Positions 44,995-57,000 of a stretch of 64,000 bases of DNA are shown one piece after another. The position numbers were made by a program, and so were the translations under genes. This DNA comes from Leptasterias polaris (taxonomy: Eukaryota > Echinodermata > Asteroidea > Forcipulatida > Asteriidae): assembly GCA_037783415.1 (NCBI GenBank), contig JAZGTN010000097.1, positions 2,728,001 to 2,792,000 on the forward strand. Reading direction: 5' to 3'. Under the pieces are notes generated by a model. The model was not told the DNA's origin, did no database searches, and saw only the letters and a list, made by a program, of their open reading frames with translations. Numbering within the stretch: position 1 is the first letter of the stretch; each line of letters opens with the position of its first letter.

Positions 44995-47900
44995 GTTAAA
45001 TGATTGTTGACAACTTTAAGGGTTGCTACCAGCGAGCGGCGTGCTATATCAAAACCTCTTGCCAGTAAACCACTGATCTCTAGATCAGTGCAGTAAACCC
45101 CTGGATCAAACATTCTGGTGGACATTGCGCGCAGCGAGATCGCACAATACTGAGAACGAGGTTAGGTTGCTACAGTCCCAGTCTAATCCTAAACTCGCAT
45201 GGTCGATTGCCGGTGGTTTGACTTTTATGCGCGATCAGCAGCCTATCGGGGCGCGTCGCGCACCGCAGGAATGACTTTTCCTACTTTATTTATGACGGAG
45301 GAAGGAAATAACCTCTTTTCAATAATAGAACTATGGAGGAAGCTGAATAGAACCATGGAGGAAGGAAAAGACCAACATGATTTAGGTGGGACGATGATGG
45401 TGACCATACACAGCAAAACGTAATTGACATTGCTCCGCATTATCTCATTGGAAGCCTAGGTAAGAAACTTGCATCCTAGATGAAGTCAGCAGCTGCGTAG
45501 CAAGGATTTTTTTCATTGGGGATGAGGGGGAACAACGGATTCCTAAAGGCACTACGGGCACCTTTATTTTTTTTAGGGGGCGGGACCACTGGAAAGTTGT
45601 GGTAAGTGCCTCCAGCTATGCCCATATGGATGAAAAAGGTTGGATGCCTTTACTCACGCTTTGCAACAGATCCTTTCATCAGAGTCTGGACTTTCTCTGG
45701 TGCATGCGCATGCTTATTAGATACCTTGCTCTGGTTCTGTTTAAAGTGGGCAGGAAAATTCATAACTAAATAATATATAGAATTGGGTAAGAGTTGACCC
45801 GGGTACCATTTGACTTTGGTTAGTAATTGGGCACGAGGCTAGCTCCCTGGTACGAGTTTTGAGTTAGTGACCTGTTGAAACTTCCTGCATGAAGTGTATC
45901 TGAGTTCTAATAAACTATGACTAGCGCCAAGGGCAGGCTACCTGGTGGCATTGTCTTAATTGGTCGAGTCGGCTTGGACTCCACCATTTCTATGGACTCC
46001 ACAGAACTTTTTTAGACTACTCATGGAGGAACGAAGTTATACCAATCATGGAGGTAGGAAGCCTCCATCCAATGGAGCATTGAATAACACGGGGGATAAT
46101 CAATCAATATATTTAGTATTTTCCACGCGCAGAATGTTTTTGTGTGACTATGCCTTGTAAGTGAGACTAGTATTCTCTGTCTCCTGGAGCTGTGTGCGCA
46201 TGCTTGAGCGAGCCGAGTCGATTTGAGACAACGACGCGGTAAAGTTACGCTGGTTCCTAACTCGAATCAATAGTCCGGGTACCACCTTAGTTAACTATCT
46301 AAGTTGTGCTGCAATTGGTTTATTTGATAACCTTTTCAACTTCAAATCATTCATTGTTTTGATAATAAAGCTACATTTAGAGTATTATTTTACTAATTAG
46401 ATTTAAGAATTACTAAGTTTTATCATAATTGAATAAATAAATTTAAATTTGAAATATACTACAAACAAAATTATAACAAAATCTATCTCATTAAAGGAAA
46501 AATATGGACCAATGAAAACAAGTCTTGTAGTTTGCTGAATGCAAAATGACTTACTAACATTTGTATGTATTGCATGCAGGTTTGCATATCATAAGCAGTG
46601 TGTGTGTACCTACGTGTGTGCGCGGGCGGCGTGTTGAAGAAATAAAATAACTGTGCTGCTGGTGGAAGTGTTGATAAGTAAGTAGGCTATACGTTTTGTT
46701 ATTTTGAATAGAAATTCATTGCATTGCCTTGAAATTTGATATGTTTCATTCTAAAAACAAATATTTATACATTGCAGCTGATTGTGAAATTTATATAGGT
46801 AAAATGGCTGGGCGGCAGCATCAGCACCAGGCCGGGTACTTCTCCACCGCGCGGTCGGGAGAACACGGTCGCCCCACGTAAGCCAAGTCGCCCCACTGAG
46901 CATAACGCACACGGCACCAGCACAAAGTACACATGATGTAGTTTCCATTTCGTTGCTATACTGAGTGAAGATGCAATGGATGATTACCCGTTGCAATAAT
47001 TGCAGTAGCTATCTCTAGCAGAAGTTGGGGGCGGTGGACATTTTTTTGGAAATTTTTGTCATGCCAAATCTTGAAAAAGTGTCCACTGCCGGCCAAGTAC
47101 ATGTCCGCGACCACTAGGCCTAGGCATGAGCAGTGGACGCAGGACACTATTTTTTATTTGGCATGTTGCACGTTAATGGGCACTTGACTGAGATCAACAC
47201 TTTCTGCCATGATAAACTTTAAATTACAATTAATTTTAAGTAAATTTAACGCCAAAATGTGAAAAATGAAACTGTACGGTAGTACAGTGTCAAACGTCAC
47301 GCGTAAAATAAGAGACACGGATACTTTTAGTAATTATTTTACAATTTTCAAACCAGAAAAACCTCAACATAAATCCGAAGTGCTTGTTAATGTTATCTGC
47401 AGGTTTAAAAACCACAAAATTATCCAGTAGAATTTGAAAGTGCTAAATGTAAAGATGATGAAGTAAAAACTCTAATCACAAACATTTGAGAATTTTTTCA
47501 AAAAAACAAATTGTACATGATTAACTGAGATGAAAAGATATATTGTACAACGTCTAATTAATTGGCAGAAGGCATGCATTAAGATGCAAAATAATAATAA
47601 TAATAGTAACATTTATTTGGGCATAAACTACACAAGTAGGCCTACATATACAAACATTAAAATGCATTTAAAAACTTACGTTAGACAACAGTGGGATGCC
47701 CAGGAGAGCATAAAACTTTAAAAGTTAAGAATTATATGTCGCCAAAAGGCCCATGTGTTTCAAATGCCCAAAAAAGCAGGGAAGAATTTACAAATTGTTA
47801 TGATGCCTGTGCATAGTATGCACACTGGAAAGTCCGGATATTTCTGTCAGCCAAAATTTTGAAGTTGTTCCAGTCGTAATACTGTCTGCTGTAAGTCAAT

Positions 47901-48042
47901 GAGCTGAAGGCGAGGTCCATTAACGGTGGCCAGCAACACAACGTTATTGCCTTAGTATAAATCAAACTTACAGCTTTATACACAGTTTGTGTAGATTTTT
48001 CTATAACAAAGTACATTTCATTTTTATTTTGATCTTGTGCAG
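44995..48042. promoter_or_regulatory. divergent intergenic region between EFCAB2 and HNRNPU
   Basis: About 3 kb separates the EFCAB2 start codon (44994, minus) from the HNRNPU start codon (48083, plus). It should hold both promoters and the 5' UTR exons. CG content rises at about 45000-45260 next to EFCAB2. No TATA box or confident core element was recognised. A simple (AAT)n start at 47588-47602, followed by acatttatttgggcataaac, looks like another LINE 3' tail. Confidence 0.45.
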
Positions 48043-48082
48043 GAACATTAACTTGCTAGCATTAGTTGCACAATCTGCCAAA

Positions 48083-51000
48083 ATGAGTGAACTCACTCCA
48101 TCAAAAATGAAAGTTGCAGAGCTCAGGAGTGAGCTGCAGCTGCGAGGCCTGGATACCAAGGGTGTAAAGGCAATACTTATGCAACGACTTGAGGAAGCCC
48201 TCTTAGAGGAAGATGATGCATCCACAGATGTGTCCCCAGCACCCGAAGACAAAGAGGAAGAAGATATTGATGGTGGGTTTGAAGACAATGGAGTGGAGAC
48301 GGGACAGGAGGCCCTCGAAGAGGATGTGAGTGGTGCTCAACCAGACATTGAACAAGCTCTTGATGAAGACAGTTTGTTACAAGACTCTGAAGACAGTGCT
48401 GCTCCTACTGAAGAAGATGAACCTACTGAAACAGCTGAACCAGAGCAGCAAGAGAAGGATGCAGAAGAAATTGCTCAGGAGACAGAACCTCCTCAGGAGC
48501 AGATGGAACAAGAAACTGAAGCCCCCATGGAGCAAGAGCAAGTTCCAGAGAAAGAGGAAGCACCATCAATGGACCAGCAAGAATCGCTGACAGAGGTCAA
48601 ACCAGAAGAAAATGTTGAGCAGGAAAGCACTGAAGCTGAGGTCAAAATGGAAGCAGAGGAAAGCAAGGCAGATGTGAAGGATGAAACTAGTGAGCCAACA
48701 GCCGAAGCAGAAGTGAAAGAAGGTATAAATTGTTGTTTTCATTATTCATTATTCAGCCATAACAAATAAGAACAAATCAATGCAATACTTTCAGGTGGGC
48801 TTGGAGCAACAAAAGCAAAACAATTACTGCCTTCCTTAGACCTGCTCCCCCACAACTGGATGTAAGAACAAATAGACTAAATAAAAACATACATATTTAA
48901 ATGAATACAAATAAATAAATAAACAATCAATAAATTGACAGACCTCATAGTCATAGGTTTTTAATGTAAATATAACATTTAAAAGTGGGGAAAATGTGAG
49001 AATAAAACCAGTATTGTACTGTCTTACAGTCAGATAAAGTCTAGAACATGTTAGATAGCATGAATATGAGAGGACTCATTGTCTTTTCCTATCCCTCTGA
49101 ATTAAGTTAAAAGAGACTGAAAGAATCTTTTAGTGTATGTTTTTTTATTTATTTGAAAATCCAGTAAACCTAACTTTGAGATCAGAAGTAAAGCAAAAGA
49201 TACATTGTGTTAATGTGCTGTTTGTTTTATTAATTCTTTCAGAGACAAAAGAGGTCCCTGCCAAAACTGAAGAGCAAGAAAAAGAGAAGGATTCTCGTGA
49301 CAGAAAGCGAGAACGTGACCATGACCACAGCAGAGATAGAGGACGCCATGACCGCTATCGAGAACGCTCACCTAGGAGGAGGTATGTGAAAACAAAAACT
49401 CAACAAAATAAGAATAAAAATTCTGGCTACAGAAATGTTGATGAAATTGAGTTAAGTGGGCTAGGAACTTCTAACCTGCTGCTTCCTAACTTGAAGCTGA
49501 TCAGCTGATTTCCTTTGTTTTTGGTTTGTCGGCTGTTCCATTGAAAGTTTTAAAAAAACAGAAGAAAGACTTACTGTGCCTGGCACTTACCTCTTTTTAT
49601 GATAAACTGAAGTTGCATGTCTGCTTATTTATAAGCTGTTCATGTATTTTAAATTTTAAAGTCAACTGAGAGTTTGTTTTGTTATTTTAGTTATAATACT
49701 GAATTGCACTGTGTTATCTTGATGTCTTTATCTGCCTTTTTGAAAATATCAAGCCTCAAAATAACTTTGTAAGGATGTATTCAAATGCAAGTTCAGTGGC
49801 CAAGTTCTTTTAGTCAATGATTTCTATAATGACTAACTTCTTGGCACGACATTTTCAAAATTTCTGGAGTTAAAACAATTTTGTTTAAAGTATCCAAGGT
49901 TGTTTCTGTCAAAGAAGCTACTTCCAAAATTGGGTCTTAAGTAATACCCATGAGAATCAAGTTTGCCATGACACCATAAACAAGTGGAGGTTTCACAATA
50001 GATGATTTTAATTTAAGGGTTTCAAAATATTTCAACTATTCACTAAGTCTGGGCGGATACTTAAAATATCCGAATATCCGCAGATAGCTTTTTCTAACCG
50101 AAACTGCCGTTACAGTTTTTGAACAATCCGCAAGGGGCGCGGATACCTGTAAATAAACCGGATAGTTCTCCAATGACAAGGGTGTTCGTACATGTTTTAC
50201 ACGTTACATATTCACAGTTTGGATAACTGTTGAAAATTTCACTGCAAAGTGCTGCAAAACAAATGCAGATCTCATTGAAATTTTGCACGATGTAGCCTAC
50301 ACAACGCACAATCAGTACGACATGCAAGCAACATGTTTTTTCAATAGACAGGCTTGTAGTCTTTGTCATATCGTTACTTTACAATAAAGCTAAAACACAT
50401 TGAACGCTAGAGGGCGTTTCAGAACAATGCGATAGGATAAGATTAAACGTCCTCTATTAATGAAAAATACCAGTGCATTACGCGATAAATGCCTTGATGA
50501 AAGACCCTACTTGTCTGTGCATGCTCGGAAAAAAGGATTTTCCCCCCCGAGAATTAAAAAATCATTATTGCTGGTGTGCCCGCTATAACATCTTTAGCAC
50601 TGTCTGTCGTCACTGGTCCGCACGCAAATTCCGTGGACAGCATGGTCTGTGGAGCATAGTTCCATAAAAATATGGGCTTGATTTCGAAAAAGTACGCAAT
50701 GTGTAGGCTTTATTTCACAAAGATGTCACAATTTAAGATACCCTGGATGAACAGAAGGCCTATTTTACTGTATAATGTATAATGAATTGTTTCTTTATTT
50801 TGTTTGTTTCTTTTTTGCGGGGTGGTTGTGGGAAGTCAAATTGCTGTTTTGATCAAATGCGCGGTTGTGAAAAAAAAATGTTTTTACCCTAAATTTTGTT
50901 TCTGTAACGGACGGTAGTTACATTGTGTAACCGACCTGTTCAGAAACGGTTACAGGTTTAAAAGATAACCATTTACGCACAGCCGATCCTCGGGTGGATA

Positions 51001-54000
51001 TAGGGCCAATGATTTTCCGTTTCAGAAAAGTGCAAATTCTGTTTTAAAAAAAACATGAATTCCGTTTCAGACTCAAAAAATTCCGTTTCATGTTCAGAAA
51101 CTCTCATTTAATCAACAGCCGATTCAGTTCCGAGTTGGCAATTTCAAAAAATGTTTTACTGCACTGATGGCTGCAACAAAAACAAGTTAGAAACATGTAA
51201 CAGCCGTTGGGGTATCAAATATTGCACATCACGTGATCGTGTACTTCTCAAGACAGAAAAAGATCAGCCATTTTGTTTTCGCTTTGGCGACAAAATGTTG
51301 AAAGTTTACGGTTGATTTTAATAATAATAATAATATTTAAAATTTATATTGCGCCCCTTACATACAAAATGATCAAAGGCGCAGAACACATGTTAAAAAG
51401 CACATAATGGAAGAAAAGGACAAAGAAAAAAGACTGGTCACCAGGCCAGCGCCCAAACAAAAGTATGGGGATACGTCTGTCCCGCCAACAGAGAACTAAT
51501 AGTACTTATTACATAGGCCTATCCCTGCTGGCATCGGTAATGTTTTGACCTTTTCAGGAGACAGACGCCTTTAACCCTATTTATGCTAAAAATCTAAACT
51601 AACTGACAAGGTGACCATAGAAGAAAGACACACTAAAAAGCGGCTTTAAAAAGATAGGTTTTTATATTACATTTAAAAGAGGTAAGTTTCTGTTCGCTAC
51701 GTATATGAAACGGTAGCGCATTCCAAAGCTTAGGGGCTGCCACAGAAAAAGCCCTATCACCAAATGTAGTCAACATTTTACCAGAAGGATAATCCAAGAA
51801 AATACCATTATTCCCTGACCTAAGTTGATATGAAGATACCTTCCGGATGGAAACAAGATCCTGTAAATACTTTGGAGAAAGACCATGAAGAGCTTTAAAG
51901 GTCAACAAAAGGATTTTAAAATTAATCCTGTACGAAACAGGCAACCAATGTAATTGACGAATTATAGGTGTAATGTGTTCAAACCGGTGTGTGTTAGTAA
52001 CAATTCTGGCTGCAGCGTTTTGAACCCTTTGTAGTTTAGCTATCTGTGACTTTGGCAGACCATACAAAAGGCCATTACAATAATCAAGACGACTAGTCAC
52101 AAATGCATGAATTAGTTTTAAAAGAGAGTCTTGTGTTAGGAATTGACTAATGCGTTTGATGTTGTGAAGATGAAAAAAAGCTGCAGAGCAAGCTTTATTG
52201 ATGTGGGTGTTCATTGTAAGTTCAGAATCAAACCATGACCCTAAATTACGAACACATGTTGTAGGAAAAACTTTAGCATCACCTATCATGATATTGGAAA
52301 TATTAATTTTCTGCAACTGCTGCTTTGATCCGATGATCAAAAATTCACTCTTAGCATCATTAATTAGAAGCCGGTCATGCAACATCCATTGCCTGATGTC
52401 CCCAATGCAGTCTTCCATTATAGTTACAGCAGCTTGACAAAATTTATCGTCCGGTCTAAAAGATAAATACAGCTGAGTGTCATCCGCATAACAATGAACA
52501 TCAGGCAGATGACGCTCAACGATGTCAAACAATTTAGAGGCATAGACAAGGAATAAAAATGGTCCTAAGCAGGATCCCTGAGGCACACCACAGTTGATGT
52601 TAAACTTTTCTGATAAGGTACCCTGAATAGAAACACGTTGACTTCTATCCAACAAATAAGATGAAAACCAATCAAGGGCCTTGCCAGTGACTCCAAATTT
52701 AGACTGCAGACGTTTCAATAAAATGGCGTGATCAACAGTATCGAACGCTGCACTCAGGTCTAAAAGGATAAGCAGAATAACATGTTGGGAATTCATCCTC
52801 ATCAATAAATCATTTTTAACCTTTATAAGAGCCGTCTCTGTACTGTGATGCTTCCGATAAGATGATTGGAAAACCGGAAACATAGAATGTTTTGACATGT
52901 GACAATAAAGTTGGTCACAAACGGCCCTCTCAGTTAATTTAGAAATAAATTGTAAGTTACTGATTGGTCGGTAGTTTTCTAATTTCATATCGAGATTGGG
53001 TTTTTTAAGTAAAGGGCATATTAAAGCTTCTTTCCAGTCAGTAGGAAATGTACCAGATACTAATGATGAATTTATAATGTTGGTAAGTACTGGAAGCAAA
53101 ACATCCAGGCACTCACCCACAAGGTTAGTAGGCATGGGATCCAGAGCGCATGATCCCTTAGAAGAATTGACAACAAGCTGTTTTACCTGTGACTCGGTTA
53201 ATGGTATAAAACTATCAAACAGGATTTTACTGGACATTGTTTCAGATGTAAAAGATAACGTTCTGTCAACAGAGGTTGAAACTTCCAAGTCATCAAGTTT
53301 AGCATGAATATTAGATATTTTCTGTACAAAAAAGCTACCCATATCATTAGCAAGAGTCATTTTATCTTTAAAAGGTGGATATAGGACGTCATCACTATGC
53401 CCAAGCAGCTTTTTAGATGCTCTAAATAATTTCCTCTGGTCGGAACTATTACTTTCGATAAAGTCTTTGTAGAAATTGCAACGAGCTTTATTAAGAAGAA
53501 AGGTTACCTTATTTCTTATAAGCTTATATGCTGAAAGATCAGAGGCCATGCTTGTTCGTCGCCACTTCTTTTCAGCACGTCTCCTCATCCTCAAGGCAGA
53601 GTTGATTTCTTGATTAAACCAAGGTAGACGGGGCCTAGCAGTGACCATCTTGGACTTTAATGGGGCATGTGTGTTAAAGGTACCAGCTAGTGTAGTATTA
53701 TAGCATTTCGTAAGCTCCTCAAGACCTTGAGGAGTGTCACTGCACAGCCTAGAAGAGACTAAGTCACTTTTCAAGCAATTAATATCAATGGATTTAATAT
53801 CCCTATAAACAATCTGTTTAGCAGGAAAAGAAGACTTGCTTTGTTGCAAATTGCAAATAACAGAAAAATGATCAGAAAAAAGGTGGTGAGGTGTTGGGAG
53901 GCCGTTAAGAACCATGTCCGATTTCCGGGTAATAACAAGATCTAGTGTGTGACCCATCTCATGCGTAGGTTTGTTAACATGTTGCTGGAGACCCATGGAT

Positions 54001-57000
54001 TCAAGAAGTGTTAAAAAACGTAAAGTGTTTGGATCGTCAGAAATGTCAACATGGATATTAAAATCTCCAGTTATTAAAACTGGTTCAGAAGATAAAATAA
54101 TGGATTCTAAATAATCGGCAAAATCAGTGATAAACCGATTAACTGTATAAGGATGGCTAACTGAGTAAGGTGGCCTGTAAATGATTACAAGTCGTAATTT
54201 AAACGAATTAATCCCCACAGACCATTCTGAAAACTCAAATGAATCTAATTCATCTCCAGCAATTTTCTTGACATTCAAATGATCACGAAACAACAAAGCA
54301 GTGCCTCCCCCCACACGGTTTTTCCGGGGATGATCTAGCAATCTAAAACCAGGTGGAGTTGCTTCAACCTTATGGGCAACATCATTATCTGTAAACCAAG
54401 TTTCTGTAAGGGCAAACAAATCAGCCTTACTATTAATGGCATAAGAAACAAAATCAGCTGATTTATTTTTAAGAGATCTAGTATTCAAGCAACAAAGTTT
54501 CAATAGATCATCAGAGGAATCGGCAGGATTTACAACAATGTGTTTAAGGACAGGAGTACGGTTTTCCAAAGCTAACCTATTATGAACATAATCAAGCCGG
54601 TGACCAATGTGAACAGGAATTTTACATTTATAGTTACAATGACCCGCTCTATTACCCCTGAACCGAAAAATTCCATTCGCTTTCAGAATCGAAAACAATT
54701 CAGGCTGAATGGAGTGATAAAAAGTCTTACGGATGTTAAAAAGCTGACTACGGGAATACATTATAGTTGTTGTTTTACAACAAGACATGTTAGAATGCGA
54801 ATTTTCTGTATGCATAAAATGCAACTCGTCCTTGCTAGTGCATCCAATACGAGGGCCTGGGTTAACAGAAATATCCATAAATATTGTTATATCATGTGGA
54901 GGGTCATGACCAGGAATAACTAGAGTAGTTTGGCCATGTTTGGACCATTTGACTAATGGAACTTTTGAGAAATTAAATCCAGTACGGCACAGCTGTAATG
55001 TTACCCCATGACAGGGTGTGATTGGCACAACAAAATTAGTCAGACACATGTACTGATCTGCAGACGCAAAATACTCATTTCTGACAGTCTCAGCATCAGC
55101 AAAGATTTGAACCCGTTGTGACTTATGTATGATAAAAAGCAGATGTAAAAACACCAACAGACGAGCACGGGCACTAATGGCAACAGCCATGGTGAACACA
55201 CGTTATTACAAAATGTGAACTCGACCAGAGATAAAAAACACATCAAAAAACATCAAAATAACAAGCAATACTTATCGGATAAAGCACCAAAATATATCAC
55301 AAATAAGCACAGAAAGCTTACCAAACACGTCAACAATAAATAAAAAGACGATGCCAAAAACTCAGCAAGGATAAAACGGATAAAAATAAGCAAGCACTGG
55401 CAGAGAAAATAGAAGTGGCAGCTACAGAACAGACCTTTATGAGTGAACAATCAATGTGTGTGTTCATATAGAGCAGGGGTAAGCTGGTTTGTGTATGGTT
55501 GTTGATTAAAGGGAGGGAGAAAATGCAATTTGGGTGGGAAAAAACTGTAAAGAACGTGCCGTGAATGTGATGATTTTGTCCTCTGTATCAGTCCTTCTGA
55601 TTTGAGGCGTGCGATCGCACGCCATCGCACGCCTAAAAGCTTTCCCAGGAGTGCGAATAATCACACGCTTGATCCCCCTAAAATACACGCCTTGGCATTC
55701 ATTTTTGCCGTACAACTGCCGTCGGTGCCTTTAGTAAAAATGTAAAATGCATACTAAATATCCGGTTATTAGTTTACATTTTTACGGTTCTGATAAGCTT
55801 CGAAAAATTAACTTGAAAGTTCCTAAAAACACGGACCGCATTGCGATCACAATTTTTACACAACGCACGCAGTCACGTCGTTTCCAATTTTCAGGTTCGT
55901 AGTCTTTGATATGATCCTTTGGGTGCAACAACAAAGGTATGAAACATTGAACGCTAGAGGGCGTTTCAAAACAATTCGATACTATTGGAGGAAAAGCACT
56001 ATTGGTGAATTAATATCCGAACACATTACGCGAAAGATAACAACACCTGTTTGAAACGCCTTGACCGAAGACTACATGTCTGTGCATTCAAAGGTTTTTC
56101 CCCCCGAATTGAGATCCGAATTGCAATAATCACCATCACTGGTGCGCGATCTAAAACCGTCTTCAAAGCACAGTTCCTCAGAAATGTTAGCTTGTTTACG
56201 AAAAACTGCACAAGGTGTAGGCTTTATTTTACAAAAATGACACCATTTAGGACATTTTGGATCAACAGAAAGATTATTATACTGTAAAACGTAAGATTGT
56301 GTTCTTTTAAAATGTGTTTGTTTGTTGTTTTGGGGAATTTTTCGCGGGGTGTTTGTGCAAAGTCAAAATTCTGTGGGTGACTGAAGACGCATTGTTTTTG
56401 ATCATCCGTGGTTGTGTTAACGTTTTTTCAACCTTAGTTTTTTCACCCGTCTTTTTAAATTTTAAAAAATTTGGTTTTTGCCATGATGTCGTCTACATTC
56501 GACAAAAATGCTGTGGTACCCATTTTAAACTTACGAAATTGCTGCGATGTCCTTCAAATTCTAGAAAAAACATGGCAATTATTGCCGTGCCCTTTTGAAC
56601 ACTAACTTCAAGGCCTGCTGTGCCTGTTGTTTACAAAACGTATACAAAACGTGTTTCTGTACGATCTCAGCCTGTACCACAAATTTGCTGCTCTGCAAAA
56701 TCGCACCCCTCGAAAAATCCAGGTGTGCTTTTTTCCACACGCCTGTGATTTTCAAATCAGAAGGACTGCTGTATAAAACAACGTGTATTCATTTACTACA
56801 TCATAGGCTCAACGGTCACGATCTCATAACTTATTACGGTCTGATTTCTGATGTTTTCTAGTGTAAAAAAAAGAAGTTTAATAAAGAACACAATGTTAAA
56901 TTCGCTTGCCTATTCAATTTCAATAGGTTTGGCTTTAATAACATGAAAAAAACCAAAGTTTTTGTCACTATATATCAGGGTTCTGCCCACGGTGGTCGGT

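Noticed and set aside
45199..46160. Small frames between EFCAB2 and HNRNPU
   Set aside because: No domain, no splice consistency and low-complexity repeats of atggaggaagg; most likely non-coding.
51633..55199. LINE ORF starting at 55199
   Set aside because: The codon at 55199 is GTG. The first ATG, in a good context (accATGG), is at 55190, so that start is preferred.
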